A stretch of 64,000 nt of DNA from Aeromicrobium phragmitis (lineage in GTDB: Bacteria; Actinomycetota; Actinomycetes; Propionibacteriales; Nocardioidaceae), in the NCBI RefSeq assembly GCF_003674095.1, contig NZ_RDBF01000002.1, positions 248,001-312,000 of the forward strand, read 5' to 3'. The position numbers were made by a program, and so were the translations under genes. Shown in pieces: positions 35,143 to 46,555 of this stretch; positions within the stretch are counted from its first letter, which is position 1, and each line of letters starts with the position of its first letter. The notes under the pieces are model-generated. The model made no database searches, was not told the origin of the DNA, and saw nothing but the letters and a program-made list of their open reading frames with translations.

Positions 35143-35787
35143 TCAGACGAGCCCCGCGTCGTGCATCCGGATGGCGACCTGGACGCGGTTGGTGACGCCG
35201 AGCTTGGTGAAGACGTGGCCCAAGTGGACCTTGACGGTGGCCACGCTCATGAACAGCTGCGCGGCGATCTCGGCGTTCGACGCTCCTCGCGCCACCGACA
35301 GCGCGACCTCGCGCTCGCGCTCGGTGAGCTGTTCGATCGCGCGGCGGTCGTCCGCGCCGATGCCGCCCGTCGTGACGTGACGGATCAGCTGACCGGTCAC
35401 GCTGGGGGAGAGGGTGGGCTCGCCGGCCGCGACTTTGCGGATGGCTTCCACGATCTGCGGGGGCGGAGTGTCCTTCAGCAGGAAGCCGCTCGCACCGGCG
35501 GCGAGGGCACGCATGACGTGGTCGTCGGCGTCGAAGGTCGTGAGCACGATGACGTGGGGCGCCGGGTCGACGGCCAGCAGTCGTTCGGTCGCTGCCAGGC
35601 CGTCCATGACCGGCATGCGGATGTCCATCAGCACGACATCGGCAGCCGGGGCGACCGAGAGCGCGGCTGCGCCGTCGCCCGCCTCGGCGACGACCTCGAC
35701 GTCGGGAGCACCGCCCAGGACCATGCTCAACCCCGCTCGCACGAGCGGGTCGTCGTCGACGATGGCGACGCGGATCGAGGCGGTCAT
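35143..35787 (-). CDS. NarL/FixJ-type response regulator
   Basis: The 214-residue protein has a receiver domain with the acidic pocket DDD at 11-13, phosphoacceptor D55 (VVLMDIRMP), switch threonine in VLTTFD and K105 (LLKD). A LuxR-type helix-turn-helix at about 148-205 (LTEREREVALSVARGASNAE, then TVKVHLGHVFTKLGV) follows. The ATG at 35785-35787 overlaps the kinase stop by 4 bp, so the two are one operon. It probably controls the divergent ABC-2 exporter whose gene begins about 0.1 kb from the kinase start, an arrangement common in actinobacteria. Confidence 0.93.
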   Translation of the reverse strand: MTASIRVAIVDDDPLVRAGLSMVLGGAPDVEVVAEAGDGAAALSVAPAADVVLMDIRMPVMDGLAATERLLAVDPAPHVIVLTTFDADDHVMRALAAGASGFLLKDTPPPQIVEAIRKVAAGEPTLSPSVTGQLIRHVTTGGIGADDRRAIEQLTEREREVALSVARGASNAEIAAQLFMSVATVKVHLGHVFTKLGVTNRVQVAIRMHDAGLV

Positions 35788-36938
35788 ACGGGCCACGGTA
35801 GCCGGGCGCGGATCTCGAACCGTCCCTCGGGAGTGAGCCGGTGGCCGAACTCACCACCGGCCAGATGCACCCGCTCAGCCAGTCCGACGAGCCCGAGACC
35901 GGCTCCGGGCGTGCCGTTCTGCGGCCCTCCGAGCGGCAGCGGATTGCTGATGGCCATGTCGATGCCCGCGCCCGGGCTGCCTTCGACACCGACGGTCACC
36001 GCGGTGTGGGGCGCGTGCTTGCGGGCGTTCGTGAGGGACTCCTGGATCACCCGATAGGCGGTGCGTCCGGTGCTGACGGGCAGCGCGTCCAAATCGGCCT
36101 CGATCGTGTCGTCGATGAGCATGCCGGCGGCGCGTGCTTCCGCGATGAGCTCCGCGATGTCGCGAGCCGACGGCTGCGGCAGCTCCGGCGCGGCATCGCC
36201 GGAGTCGTCGCGGAGCACCCCGAGCACCTCGCGTAGTTCGACCAGCGCCTCGTGCGAGCTCGATTGGATGATCTCGGCGCTGCGGCGGATCTCCTCGGTC
36301 GTGAGATCGGTTCGGTAGGCGAGAGCGCCGGCGTGCAGCGACACCATCGAGATGCGGTGCGCCAGGACGTCGTGCATTTCGCGGGCGATCCGGGCACGCT
36401 CTGCCGTGCGCGCCTGAGCCACGCGAGCGGCCTGCTCCGATTCGGCGGTCTCCGCCCGGTCCATCAGCGTCCGCAGCAGCTCCCGTCGCGATCCGACGTA
36501 CATGCCCCACACGACGACGAGCGCGGTCAACCCGATGTTGGAGGCGAGGGAGAGGAGCAGAGGATCGCGCAGGGCAGGGTCGAACTCGCTCACGATGAGT
36601 CCCGCCGCGATCGTGACGAGGCTCAGCGGGATGATCTCGCGCCAGCGCCTCCGGGTCGCCACCGAGACGAAGGCGAGCAGCGACGGACCGGCCACGCTGA
36701 TGCAGACGACGGAGACCACGGTCAGCACGAGCGCGACGGTCATCGGATAGCGGCGGCGCCAGTGCAGCGCGACGAGGCTCGCGAGTCCCACGACGATGTC
36801 GAGGGCGAGCAGCCAGTCCGGGTAGCTCGGCAGTTCGGTGTAACGAGCGACGATGCTGGCCGCGCTGATCACGATGACGAGTGCATAGCGCCAGACCTCG
36901 CCCCAGAGGGTCAGCGGCGGCGGAGGAGTCATCTGCAC
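35784..36938 (-). CDS. Sensor histidine kinase (HisKA_3 family)
   Basis: The 384-residue protein has about five or six membrane segments in residues 15-150 with short loops, so it probably senses a signal in or at the membrane. A dimerisation/phosphoacceptor domain with H189 (REMHDVLAHRISMVSLHAG) follows. The HATPase_c domain has the N-box ESLTNARKHA near 300-309 and GAGLGLVGLAERV near 347-359. It resembles the DesK/LiaS group. The GTG ending at 36938 is chosen because a TACGCT on the same strand lies 7 nt upstream. Confidence 0.93.
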   Translation of the reverse strand: MQMTPPPPLTLWGEVWRYALVIVISAASIVARYTELPSYPDWLLALDIVVGLASLVALHWRRRYPMTVALVLTVVSVVCISVAGPSLLAFVSVATRRRWREIIPLSLVTIAAGLIVSEFDPALRDPLLLSLASNIGLTALVVVWGMYVGSRRELLRTLMDRAETAESEQAARVAQARTAERARIAREMHDVLAHRISMVSLHAGALAYRTDLTTEEIRRSAEIIQSSSHEALVELREVLGVLRDDSGDAAPELPQPSARDIAELIAEARAAGMLIDDTIEADLDALPVSTGRTAYRVIQESLTNARKHAPHTAVTVGVEGSPGAGIDMAISNPLPLGGPQNGTPGAGLGLVGLAERVHLAGGEFGHRLTPEGRFEIRARLPWPV

Positions 36939-36945
36939 GACGTCC

Positions 36946-36951
36946 AGCGTA
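36946..36951 (-). promoter_or_regulatory. Candidate -10 element of the two-component operon
   Basis: Read on the minus strand, TACGCT ends 7 nt before the GTG of the kinase, consistent with a leaderless transcript. Confidence 0.45.
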
Positions 36952-37046
36952 GGAGTTCTGCGACGGCCGATTCCTACGACCTTCGGCCAGGCTTCTCATC
37001 CTCGGGTCCGATGCGCCCGGCCGATCGGCTCGGCCACGATGGAGGC

Positions 37047-37961
37047 ATGATCACGGTTGAAAACCTGACGAAGACCTACGGGCAGTACCGGGCCGTGGAC
37101 GACGTCTCCTTTGTCTGCCGACCAGGGCAGGTCACCGGCTTCCTCGGCCCCAACGGCGCGGGCAAGTCCACGACGATGCGCATCATCGCGGGGTTGACCC
37201 CGGCCGATTCGGGCAGTGCCACGATCGGGGGCGTCCGCTACCACGACATCCCCAATCCGGGCACCCAAGTCGGAGTGCTGCTCGACGCCTCCGCCCAGCA
37301 CGCGGGCCGCACGGGTCGAGAGATCCTGGCCATCGGCGCGCAGACCATGGGCCTGAGCTCCTCGCGGGTCGATGAGATGCTCGAGCTGGTGGCCCTCACC
37401 CCGAGCGAGTCCAAACGACGGCTCCGCGACTACTCGCTCGGGATGCGCCAACGGCTCGGGATCGCTCATGCGCTGCTCGGCGACCCCAAGATCCTCATCC
37501 TCGACGAGCCGGCCAACGGGCTGGATCCGGCCGGTATCCACTGGATGCGCAGTCTGCTGCGCACCTACGCCGATCGCGGGGGCACGGTGTTGCTGTCGTC
37601 CCACCTGCTGCACGAGGTGCAGATCATCGCCGACGAACTCATCGTGATCGGCCAGGGACGGATCGTCGCGGAGGGCTCCAAGGATGAGCTGCTGGCCGGC
37701 GCCGGCACGTTGGTCAAGGCTGTCGACGAGCAGCGGCTCGCGGCGGTGCTCAGCGGGGCCGGCATCGCCGCCACCCCGGCCGCCAACGGCGGCCTGCAAG
37801 CCGATGCCGATCCCGCTGCCGTCGGTCGCGTCGTGGCCGGCACGGACGTCGTCCTCACCGAGCTGCGTCCCGCCGACGGCGCCGGTCTGGAGGAGATGTT
37901 CCTGCAACTCACCTCCGACACGCAACGCGAGAACACCACGATCCAAGGAGCTTCGGCATGA
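37047..37961 (+). CDS. ABC-2 type exporter, ATP-binding protein
   Basis: This 304-residue ATPase has Walker [10 protein letters not shown] near 37-45, the signature YSLGMRQRLGIAHAL near 132-146, Walker B ILILDEPANGLDP near 150-162 and the switch histidine in LLSSHLLHEV. The signature (SLGMRQR in place of SGGQ) is typical of the DRI/CcmA-like and bacitracin-type ABC-2 exporters. The C-terminal 80 residues form the usual variable domain. The stop overlaps the permease start by 4 bp. The divergent two-component system suggests it exports or detoxifies a membrane-active compound; the substrate is unknown. Confidence 0.93.
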   Translation: MITVENLTKTYGQYRAVDDVSFVCRPGQVTGFLGPNGAGKSTTMRIIAGLTPADSGSATIGGVRYHDIPNPGTQVGVLLDASAQHAGRTGREILAIGAQTMGLSSSRVDEMLELVALTPSESKRRLRDYSLGMRQRLGIAHALLGDPKILILDEPANGLDPAGIHWMRSLLRTYADRGGTVLLSSHLLHEVQIIADELIVIGQGRIVAEGSKDELLAGAGTLVKAVDEQRLAAVLSGAGIAATPAANGGLQADADPAAVGRVVAGTDVVLTELRPADGAGLEEMFLQLTSDTQRENTTIQGASA

Positions 37962-38782
37962 GCACCTCTACTCCCATCGCGATCGATACCGATCGACCCG
38001 GCGTCCCCTTCGGACGGTTGTCCAAGGTCGAGATCCGCAAGATGCTGGACACCCGCGCCGGCCGCTGGCTCCTGATCGTCACCGGCCTGCTGTTGGCGCT
38101 GACGATGGGCATCATCTTGTTGGTGATCGGCCTGAATGAGGACCTCACGATCGGTGCAAAGGGCTTCAGCGATGCCATGGTGATCCCGCTGTCGATCCTG
38201 CTGCCGGTCTTCGCCATCACGACCGTCACCGGTGAATGGGGCCAGCGCACGCACCTGGTCTCCTTCACGCTGGAACCGCGACGACTGCGCGTGGTCGCCG
38301 CCAAGCTGGTCGCTGTGCTCGCACTCGCGCTCGCGACGATCGTCGTCGCGCTGATCTTCGGCGCGCTCGGCAATCTGCTCGCGGCTTCGGTGGGCGGCTA
38401 CGACCCGATCTGGAACCTCGACGTCTCGGACCTGCTGTGGACCATCGGGCTGCAGCTGGCGTTCTTCGCCATGGCGTTCGCGCTCGCGATGCTGTTCCTC
38501 AGCACCCCGGTCGCCGTCGTGGTGTTCTACGCGGTCGCCCTGATCCTGCCGCAGATGGTGTACTCCATCTTGTACGGCGTCTTCGACTGGGCTCGTGACC
38601 TCATTCCCTGGGTCGACATGAACTACGCGGCCGTGCCGCTGATGACCGGCCAGGGGATGATGGGCGAGAGCGTCGACGTCGGCGCCCTGGAGTGGGTGCG
38701 GTTCGTCGTCACCCTGGTGCTCTGGATCGCGGTCCCGGCGGCCGTGGGTCTGCGTCGCATCGCCCGGAGCGAGGTCAAGTAA
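37958..38782 (+). CDS. ABC-2 type exporter, permease
   Basis: The 274-residue protein has a cytoplasmic N-terminus ([18 protein letters not shown]) and about six hydrophobic segments ending with [19 protein letters not shown]. This matches ABC-2 permeases that pair with DRI-type ATPases. The ATG overlaps the ATPase gene by 4 bp (ATGA). It has no recognisable substrate-specific motif. A 35-bp gap separates it from dxr, which appears to start a new unit. Confidence 0.87.
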   Translation: MSTSTPIAIDTDRPGVPFGRLSKVEIRKMLDTRAGRWLLIVTGLLLALTMGIILLVIGLNEDLTIGAKGFSDAMVIPLSILLPVFAITTVTGEWGQRTHLVSFTLEPRRLRVVAAKLVAVLALALATIVVALIFGALGNLLAASVGGYDPIWNLDVSDLLWTIGLQLAFFAMAFALAMLFLSTPVAVVVFYAVALILPQMVYSILYGVFDWARDLIPWVDMNYAAVPLMTGQGMMGESVDVGALEWVRFVVTLVLWIAVPAAVGLRRIARSEVK

Positions 38783-38817
38783 CCCTCGCTCGATACCAGA
38801 GGTGCGAGAATGGCGGC

Positions 38818-40026
38818 ATGCGTCGAACGCGTGTCGCCATTCTCGGTTCCACCGGCTCCATCGGGACCCAGGCGCTGGACGTCGTCCGTGCCGCCCCCGA
38901 GCGGTTCGAGGTGGTGGCCCTGGCCGCCGGCGGGAGCGATCCGCGGCTTCTGGCTCAGCAAGCACTCGAATTCGACGTCCCGCTCGTGGCGGTCGCCCGG
39001 GCGAGCGCCCTGGAGGACGTCCAACTCGCGCTGTACGCCGAGGCTCAGCACCGCGGATGGTCGGCCGGCGACCTGCGGATCCCTCGTCTCCTCGCGGGTC
39101 CCGACGCGGCGAGCGAGGTCGCCCGGTCTGAGTCCGACGTCGTGCTCAACGGGATGACCGGTGCCGTCGGGCTGCTGCCCACGCTCGCGGCGCTCGAGGC
39201 CGGGCGCACGCTCGCGCTGGCCAACAAGGAGTCGTTGATCGTCGGTGGCCCGCTGGTCAAGGACCTCGCCAAACCCGGCCAGATCGTGCCGGTCGATTCC
39301 GAGCACTCGGCGCTCGCCCAAGCCCTCCGTGGCGAACGCGTGGAAGACGTCCGGCGCCTGCTCGTCACGGCGAGCGGAGGGCCGTTCCGGGGTAAGAGCC
39401 GCGCGGAGCTGGCGGCCGTCACGCCGGAGCAGGCCATGGCTCACCCCACGTGGGACATGGGACCGGTCATCACCATCAACTCAGCGACCCTCGTCAACAA
39501 GGGACTGGAGGTCATCGAGGCGCATCTGCTCTTCGACATCGGCTTCGACCGCATCGACGTGGTCGTCCATCCCTCCTCGGTCGTGCATTCGATGGTCGAG
39601 TTCGTCGACGGCTCCACGATGGTGCAGGCGTCGCCTCCGGACATGCGCCTGCCGATCGCGCTCGGCCTCTCCTGGCCCGACCGCGTCCCCGGGGCGGCGA
39701 CCCCCTGCGACTGGAGCCGTCCGGTCGCGTGGGACTTCTTCCCGCTCGACGACGAGGCGTTCCCGGCCGTGCGCCTCGCGCGCCGGGCGGGAGAGTTCGG
39801 GCGTACCGCGCCGGCGGTCTTCAACGCCGCGAACGAGGTGTGTGTCGACGCCTTCGTCGACGGGCACTTGGACTTCCTCGGCATCGTTGACACCGTGGGC
39901 GAGGTGCTCGCGGAGCATCTGTCCGACCCGGACGCCGCCCACGACGACCTCACCCTCGAGCGCGTCCTCGCGGCCGACACCGCGGCCCGCGCCCGAGCAG
40001 CCGAACTGGTGGAGCGACGACGATGA
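38818..40026 (+). CDS. dxr: 1-deoxy-D-xylulose 5-phosphate reductoisomerase
   Basis: Dxr makes 2-C-methyl-D-erythritol 4-phosphate with NADPH, the committed step of the MEP isoprenoid pathway. The 402-residue protein has the nucleotide-binding [11 protein letters not shown] near 9-19, [12 protein letters not shown] near 138, the [13 protein letters not shown] metal/substrate region near 160, and [18 protein letters not shown] near 250-267. The ATG at 38818 follows a GAGAAT that could be a -10. It overlaps rseP by 4 bp, and ispG follows rseP in the same manner. Confidence 0.96.
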   Translation: MRRTRVAILGSTGSIGTQALDVVRAAPERFEVVALAAGGSDPRLLAQQALEFDVPLVAVARASALEDVQLALYAEAQHRGWSAGDLRIPRLLAGPDAASEVARSESDVVLNGMTGAVGLLPTLAALEAGRTLALANKESLIVGGPLVKDLAKPGQIVPVDSEHSALAQALRGERVEDVRRLLVTASGGPFRGKSRAELAAVTPEQAMAHPTWDMGPVITINSATLVNKGLEVIEAHLLFDIGFDRIDVVVHPSSVVHSMVEFVDGSTMVQASPPDMRLPIALGLSWPDRVPGAATPCDWSRPVAWDFFPLDDEAFPAVRLARRAGEFGRTAPAVFNAANEVCVDAFVDGHLDFLGIVDTVGEVLAEHLSDPDAAHDDLTLERVLAADTAARARAAELVERRR

Positions 40027-41332
40027 CTGCTGTGGTCTACGCCCTGGGCGTGGTGGTGTTCCTGCTCGGCGTCGCGCTGTCGATCGCTCTGCACGAGATG
40101 GGCCATATGTGGCCGGCCAAGAAGTTCGGGGTCAAGGTCACCCAGTTCTTCGTCGGCTTCGGTCGCACCGTGTGGTCGTTCCGGCGCGGAGAAACCGAGT
40201 ACGGGCTCAAGGCCATTCCGCTCGGCGGCTTCGTCAAGCTCGTCGGGATGCTTCCGCCCGAACGTGGGGTGGGCTCGGCGGACGGCGACCCGCAGCACGC
40301 TCGCACCTCGAACACCGGATTGTTCACCCAGCTCGCGAGCGACGCGCGGCAGTTGGAGTACGAGACGGTCACGACCGCCGACACCGACCGGCTCTTCTAC
40401 CGCAAGCCGTGGTGGCAGAAGGTCATCGTCATGGCCGGAGGGCCGACGGTCAACCTGCTGATCGCGACCCTGCTCTTCGCGGTCTCGTTCATGGGGTTCG
40501 GCGTGGCGATGCCGACGACCACGGTCGGCCAGGTCGCCGACTGCGCGATCACCGACGCCGAGGCGGGGCGCGCCTGCACGGACGCGGACCCGCCGACCCC
40601 GGCCCGACAAGCGGGGCTTCAGGCCGGGGACCTCATCACCTCGTTCGACGGCGAGCAAGTGACCTCATGGGATCAGCTCACGCGGCTCATCCGCGCCAAC
40701 GGCGACCAGACGGCGACGATGAGCTTCGAGCGCGACGGAAGCGAGCGGACCGTGGACGTCACGACGTCCGTCCTCGCCCGGGCTGCGCTGGACGACCCCG
40801 AGCGGGTCGAGAACGTCGGCTTCCTCGGTGTCACCCCGACGGTCGAGGTCGAGCGGCAGGGTCCTCTCTTCGTGGTCGAGGAGATGGGTCGGATGATCAG
40901 CCAGACCGCCGAGGCGATCGTGCACTTGCCCGCACGGATGGTCGAGGTCGTCAAGGCCGTGTTCGGCGCCGAGCGGGAGCAGGACGGTCCGATCAGCATC
41001 GTCGGGGCCAGTCGGGTGGCCGGAGAGCTGGTGACGGTCGATCAGCCCACCTTCGCCGAGGGGACGCAGCGCATCATCACCCTGCTCGCGGGGCTCAACC
41101 TGTTCCTCTGGCTGTTCAATCTCATCCCGCTGCTGCCGCTCGACGGCGGTCACATCGCCGGTGCGCTCTGGGAGGCATTGCGGCGGGGATGGGCCCGCCT
41201 TCGAGGGCGCCCTGATCCGGGTTACGTCGACGTCGCCAAGATGTTGCCCGTCGCCTACGCGGTTGGTTCGGTCCTTATGCTGATGGGTGTGGTCTTGATC
41301 TTCGCGGACATCGTGAATCCGGTGAGTCTCCT

Positions 41333-41336
<4 letters not shown>
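40023..41336 (+). CDS. rseP: Site-2 protease, M50 family (RseP/Rip1)
   Basis: This intramembrane zinc metalloprotease cleaves anti-sigma factors and other membrane proteins; Rip1 is the mycobacterial counterpart. The 437-residue protein has HEMGH at 24-28, a PDZ domain (about 170-250, with [16 protein letters not shown]), and the [12 protein letters not shown] motif near 370-381. At least four membrane segments are visible. One oddity is the Trp-Pro after HEMGHM, where other members have a small residue. It lies between dxr and ispG with 4-bp overlaps on both sides, as in mycobacteria. Confidence 0.95.
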
Positions 41337-42490
<1,154 letters not shown>

Positions 42491-42519
42491 CGCCATGAGC
42501 AGGTCGGCCGTGGCTGAGT

Positions 42520-42525
42520 TAGGCT
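42520..42525 (+). promoter_or_regulatory. Candidate -10 element of the GNAT gene
   Basis: TAGGCT ends 7 nt before the ATG at 42533, with no Shine-Dalgarno between. Confidence 0.5.
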
Positions 42526-42532
42526 CCCAGCC

Positions 42533-43384
42533 ATGACCGAAGTGGCCGCCGCGGCTACGTACGTGCGCTCGCTGTCACGCCACGACTTGCCCGAGCTCGT
42601 CGCGCTGCTCGACCGCGACCCGCTCACCAACCTGTTCGTCCGGCATCGGGTCGACGCGACGCGCATGGACCAGCGCTGGCTGGGGGCGCAGATCTGGGGA
42701 TACTTCGAAGGCGGCACGCTGACCTCGGCGTGCCACGTCGGTGCGAACGTCGTGCCGGTGGAGGCGACTCCCGCGGCGATCGAGGCGTTCGCTCACCGGC
42801 TGGCCCATCGCGACGCGCAGTCCCGCTCGATCGTCGGCCCGTCCCACGTCGTCCGCCCCCTGTGGGAACGACTGCGACCGCACTGGGGCCCGGCGCGGTC
42901 CGAACGCCTCGAGCAACCGTTTCTCGTGATCGACGAGGACAGTGCCGTTCCGGCCGACGACCGGGTGCGGCCCGTCGCCATCGACGAGATCGACGCCCTC
43001 TACCCGGCGAGTGTCGCGATGTTCACCGAGGAGGTCGGCATCGATCCCACCGTCGGCGATCGGGGCGGCTACCGGGCGCGTGTCACTCAACTGGTCTCCG
43101 AGGGGTGTTCGTTCGCGATCTTCGAGAACGACGAGGTGGTCTTCAAGACCGAGGTCGGTGCCAGCACGGCGGCGGCCTGCCAGCTGCAAGGGGTGTGGGT
43201 CGACCCGCGGTACCGGGGGAGGGGGATCTCGGCGTCAGCGCTCTCGGCCGTCGTGTTCCTCGTCCGGCGGGCGTTCGCGCCCACCGTCACGCTGTACGTC
43301 AACGACTTCAACGTGCCGGCTCGCCGGCTCTACGAGACGGTGGGCTTCCGTCAGGTGGACACGTTCGCGACGATCCTGATGTGA
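42533..43384 (+). CDS. DUF4081-GNAT N-acetyltransferase
   Basis: The 283-residue protein has an N-terminal DUF4081-like domain ([20 protein letters not shown]) and a C-terminal GNAT domain. The acetyl-CoA loop is [20 protein letters not shown] near 216-235, and [19 protein letters not shown] follows near 256. It matches the Rv2867c type found between ispG and proS across actinobacteria. The acceptor substrate is unknown. It appears to be transcribed alone from its own -10 element. Confidence 0.85.
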   Translation: MTEVAAAATYVRSLSRHDLPELVALLDRDPLTNLFVRHRVDATRMDQRWLGAQIWGYFEGGTLTSACHVGANVVPVEATPAAIEAFAHRLAHRDAQSRSIVGPSHVVRPLWERLRPHWGPARSERLEQPFLVIDEDSAVPADDRVRPVAIDEIDALYPASVAMFTEEVGIDPTVGDRGGYRARVTQLVSEGCSFAIFENDEVVFKTEVGASTAAACQLQGVWVDPRYRGRGISASALSAVVFLVRRAFAPTVTLYVNDFNVPARRLYETVGFRQVDTFATILM

Positions 43385-43421
43385 CCGGGCCTGCCGTGCG
43401 CGGCGGCCGGCGGCGCCTCGC

Positions 43422-43427
43422 TACCCT
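43422..43427 (+). promoter_or_regulatory. Candidate -10 element of proS
   Basis: TACCCT ends 6 nt before the ATG at 43434, consistent with a leaderless transcript. Confidence 0.45.
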
Positions 43428-43433
43428 CGTGGC

Positions 43434-45182
43434 ATGCGAATGTCACGGCTCTTCCTGCGCACCCTCCGCGACGATCCCGCCGACGCCGAGGTGCCGAGCC
43501 ACAGGCTGCTCGTCCGTGCCGGCTACGTCCGCCGGGTGGCGCCCGGCATCTACTCCTGGCTTCCGCTGGGATTGCGGGTGCTGGCTCGCATCGAGCGCAT
43601 CGTCCGCGAAGAGATGGACGCGATCGGTGCGCAGGAGGTGCGTTTCCCCGCGCTCCTGCCGCGGGAGCCGTACGAGGCGAGCAACCGGTGGACCGAGTAC
43701 GGGCCCAACCTGTTCCGGCTCCAGGACCGCCGTGGCAACGACATGCTCCTCGGTCCGACGCACGAGGAGATGTTCGCGCTCGTGGTCAAGGACATGTTCT
43801 CGTCCTATAAGGACCTGCCGCTGAGCCTCTACCAGATCCAGACGAAGTACCGCGACGAGGCACGTCCCCGCGCCGGCATCCTGCGCGGCCGCGAGTTCGT
43901 CATGAAGGACTCGTACTCCTTCGACGTCGACGACGAAGGACTCGAGCGCTCCTACCAAGCCCACCGCGCCGCGTACGTGCGAATCTTCGACCGGTTGGGC
44001 TTCGACTACGCCGTCGTCAAGGCGGACTCCGGTGCGATGGGCGGTTCGGCGAGCGAGGAGTTCCTCGTCGTCGCCGAGACCGGCGAAGACACGTTCGTCC
44101 GTTCGCCGGGCGGTTACGCCGCCAACGTGGAGGCCGTCACGACGATCGTGCCCGAGGTGCAGCCGTACGACCACGTCCCGCCGGCCCACGCCGAGAACAC
44201 GCCGGACACGCCCACCATCGAGACGCTGGTCGACCACCTCAACGCGGTGTTCCCGCGCGACGACGGGGCATGGACGGCGGCCGACACGCTCAAGAACGTC
44301 CTCGTCACACTGCGCTACCCCGACGGCCGGAGCGAACCGCTCGCCATCGGCCTGCCCGGCGACCGCGAGGTCGACACCAAGCGACTCGAGACGCAGGTCG
44401 CCCCGGCCGAGGTCGAGCCGTTCGGCGAGGCCGAGTTCGCGGCGTATCCCGCGCTCGTCAAGGGGTACATCGGGCCGACGGTGCTGGGGGAGAAGAGCGA
44501 GACGGGTATCCGCTACCTCGTCGATCCCCGCGTCGTGGACGGCACGCGGTGGGTCACCGGCGCCAACGTGTCCGGTTCCCACGTCATCGACCTGGTCTAC
44601 GGCCGCGACTTCACGGCCGACGGCACCATCGAGGCGGCCGAGGTCAAGCCCGGCGATCCGGCTCCCGACGGCAGCGGTCCGCTCGAGCTCGCGCGCGGCA
44701 TCGAGATGGGGCATGTGTTCCAGCTCGGTCGCAAGTACGCCGAGGCGCTCGGGCTGAAGGTGCTCGACGAGAACGGCAAGCTCGTGACGGTGACGATGGG
44801 CTCGTACGGCTTCGGCGTCTCGCGGGCGGTGGCGGCGATCATCGAGAACTCCTACGACGAACGCGGCATCATCTGGCCGCGCGAGGTCGCGCCGTTCGAC
44901 GTGCACCTCGTCGTCGCCGGCAAGGATCCCGCGCAGTTCGCTGCCGCCGAGGAGCTCGTCGCGCAGTTCGAGAGCGCCGGGCTCGAGGTCCTCTACGACG
45001 ATCGCCCGAAGGTCTCGCCCGGCGTCAAGTTCAAGGACGCCGAGCTCATCGGTATCCCGACGATCGTCGTCGTGGGCAAGGGGCTGGTCGACGGCGTCGT
45101 CGAGGTCAAGGATCGCGCGACGGGGGAGCGCCACGACGTCGCTCTCGCCGAGGTCGTCGGGACCCTCACGGCCGGCCACTGA
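43434..45182 (+). CDS. proS: Prolyl-tRNA synthetase, bacterial type
   Basis: ProS charges tRNA-Pro. The 582-residue class II synthetase has motif 2 in the [20 protein letters not shown] region (near 138-158), preceded by [16 protein letters not shown] near 104. An insertion editing domain (about 220-390) follows. Motif 3 is [16 protein letters not shown] near 456, and there is an anticodon-binding domain at the end. The domain order identifies the bacterial (long) form. Length is normal. It stands alone, with convergent DUF4439 10 bp after the stop. Confidence 0.97.
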   Translation: MRMSRLFLRTLRDDPADAEVPSHRLLVRAGYVRRVAPGIYSWLPLGLRVLARIERIVREEMDAIGAQEVRFPALLPREPYEASNRWTEYGPNLFRLQDRRGNDMLLGPTHEEMFALVVKDMFSSYKDLPLSLYQIQTKYRDEARPRAGILRGREFVMKDSYSFDVDDEGLERSYQAHRAAYVRIFDRLGFDYAVVKADSGAMGGSASEEFLVVAETGEDTFVRSPGGYAANVEAVTTIVPEVQPYDHVPPAHAENTPDTPTIETLVDHLNAVFPRDDGAWTAADTLKNVLVTLRYPDGRSEPLAIGLPGDREVDTKRLETQVAPAEVEPFGEAEFAAYPALVKGYIGPTVLGEKSETGIRYLVDPRVVDGTRWVTGANVSGSHVIDLVYGRDFTADGTIEAAEVKPGDPAPDGSGPLELARGIEMGHVFQLGRKYAEALGLKVLDENGKLVTVTMGSYGFGVSRAVAAIIENSYDERGIIWPREVAPFDVHLVVAGKDPAQFAAAEELVAQFESAGLEVLYDDRPKVSPGVKFKDAELIGIPTIVVVGKGLVDGVVEVKDRATGERHDVALAEVVGTLTAGH

Positions 45183-45192
45183 GCGGCGGGCG

Positions 45193-45600
45193 TCAGTCCA
45201 GGCCGGGAAACGGTTCGGGCTTGTCGCCCCAGCTCAGCGAGCGAAGCGCCGCCTCGCGCAGGGCCTCGACCGCGGCTGCGCGCTGGTCGCCGTCGACGAG
45301 CCCCACCAGCTGGACGATCGCGGCGCAGATCCTCGACTCAAGGGACTGCGCGACGTCCGCCGCCTCCTCGGCGGAGGCGAGCGGCCCGACGTCGTAGCTC
45401 ACCTGCGGGCCGGGTGGCTCCGCGTTCGCGTCGCTGAACACGGCGACGAGTTCGTCGCGCCGCTCGCGGTGCGCCGCGAAGGACTCGGCCGCGGCGCCGC
45501 GCAGGGTCTCGTGCCGTGCCCCGATGACGGGGTAGAGCCAGACCGCCTCGAGTTCGAGCGCGAGCCAGGCGCGCCAGGTCGGAGCTTGTGCCTCGTTCAC
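45193..45600 (-). CDS. DUF4439 ferritin-like protein
   Basis: The 135-residue, mostly helical protein starts VNEAQAPTWRAWLALELEAV. It fits the DUF4439 family, ferritin-like four-helix proteins found between proS and rimP in actinobacteria. Candidate metal-ligand Glu and His residues appear in ALELEAVWLYPVIGARHETL. The role is not known. The GTG start at 45598-45600 overlaps the stop of the upstream gene by 4 bp, so it is coupled to the Tat-signal protein. Confidence 0.75.
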   Translation of the reverse strand: MNEAQAPTWRAWLALELEAVWLYPVIGARHETLRGAAAESFAAHRERRDELVAVFSDANAEPPGPQVSYDVGPLASAEEAADVAQSLESRICAAIVQLVGLVDGDQRAAAVEALREAALRSLSWGDKPEPFPGLD

Positions 45601-46025
45601 CCGCGGCCTCCTCGCCGCCGCTCGGCGAGCTGCCCGAGGCCCGCGGACATCGAGGCGAGCACCATGGCGACATCCGGGGCGACCGCCCCTGAGGCGTCGG
45701 CGGCCCGGTGCTCCGCCGCGGCGGACAGCTCGGCGGCCAGATCGCCGGTCGCGAGTGAGGTCGTCGGCCGTCCGCCGAGCTGCGTGACCTGCGCGGACAG
45801 GAGTGCCACGGCGTCGTCGGCCCCCGGTGTCCCGAGAGCGATGCTCAAGAGCCGTTGCTGGTCGTCGAGCACCGCCCGCATGAGGCTCACGTCGGACGCG
45901 CGCGGGCGAGGACGTGGCTCGACGCCGACCGCCCGGACGACATCGTCGAGCGTGTCCGTGGCACCCAGGGCGATGACGCCGCCCACGGCGACGGCACCGG
46001 TGATGAGGGTGCGTCGGCTGGTCAC
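45597..46025 (-). CDS. Small protein with Tat-like signal, partner of DUF4439
   Basis: From the GTG ending at 46025 the protein has 142 residues. It begins VTSRRTLITGAVAVGGVIAL, a twin-arginine-type signal or anchor. The rest is Ala-rich and helical (SLMRAVLDDQQRLLSIALGT), again like a ferritin-type bundle, so it and DUF4439 may be halves of one exported or membrane-linked assembly. A TACGCT on this strand ends 6 nt before the GTG; ATG 46028 would leave only 3 nt. I do not recognise a named family with confidence. Confidence 0.65.
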   Translation of the reverse strand: MTSRRTLITGAVAVGGVIALGATDTLDDVVRAVGVEPRPRPRASDVSLMRAVLDDQQRLLSIALGTPGADDAVALLSAQVTQLGGRPTTSLATGDLAAELSAAAEHRAADASGAVAPDVAMVLASMSAGLGQLAERRRGGRG

Positions 46026-46045
46026 CATCGCAGCGTAACGCTCGC

Positions 46046-46051
46046 TAGGAT
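46046..46051 (+). promoter_or_regulatory. Candidate -10 element of the rimP-nusA-infB operon
   Basis: TAGGAT predicts a start near 46058 and a leader of about 45 nt before rimP. It overlaps the region driving the leftward Tat-signal gene, whose -10 (TACGCT, minus strand) is at 46032-46037. Confidence 0.4.
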
Positions 46052-46102
46052 GGTGCCACGCACGTGACGCCGCGCCGACCGAATTGAATAGGGGCACACC
46101 GT

Positions 46103-46555
46103 ATGAACGACCGTATCGCCGACCTCGTGGGCCCCGTGGTGAGTGCCCTCGGCCTCGATCTGGAGGCGGTCGAACTGTCCGGTCAGGGTCCGCACCGACG
46201 CCTGCGCATCGCCGTCGACGGTGATGAGGGCGTCGACATCGACACGATCGCCGACGTCACCCGCGCGGTGTCCGCCGAACTCGACGCGACCGATCTCCTC
46301 GGGAACGCGCCGTACACCCTCGAAGTCACCTCGCGCGGCGTCGACCGTCCGCTCACCGCTCCGCGTCACTGGCGCCGCAACGCCGGCCGGCTCGTCGAGG
46401 CGCGATTGACCGACGGTCGCACGGTCGTCGGCCGCATCGGCGACAGCGACGACGACGGTGTCGACCTCCGCGCCAAGGGTGTGCCGACCCGCTACGCGTA
46501 CGCCGACATCGAGCGCGCCGTGATCCAGATCGAGCTGAACAGGAAGGACGTCTGA
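46103..46555 (+). CDS. rimP: Ribosome maturation factor RimP
   Basis: RimP assists 30S assembly before S12 incorporation. The 150-residue protein has the N-terminal domain with [20 protein letters not shown] near 17-36, the [16 protein letters not shown] helix, and the [15 protein letters not shown] motif near 72. The C-terminal SH3-like domain follows. It starts the classical rimP-nusA-ylxR-infB-rbfA-truB run and overlaps nusA by one base (TGATG). Regulation is probably at the promoter just upstream and at the infB leader downstream. Confidence 0.94.
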   Translation: MNDRIADLVGPVVSALGLDLEAVELSGQGPHRRLRIAVDGDEGVDIDTIADVTRAVSAELDATDLLGNAPYTLEVTSRGVDRPLTAPRHWRRNAGRLVEARLTDGRTVVGRIGDSDDDGVDLRAKGVPTRYAYADIERAVIQIELNRKDV

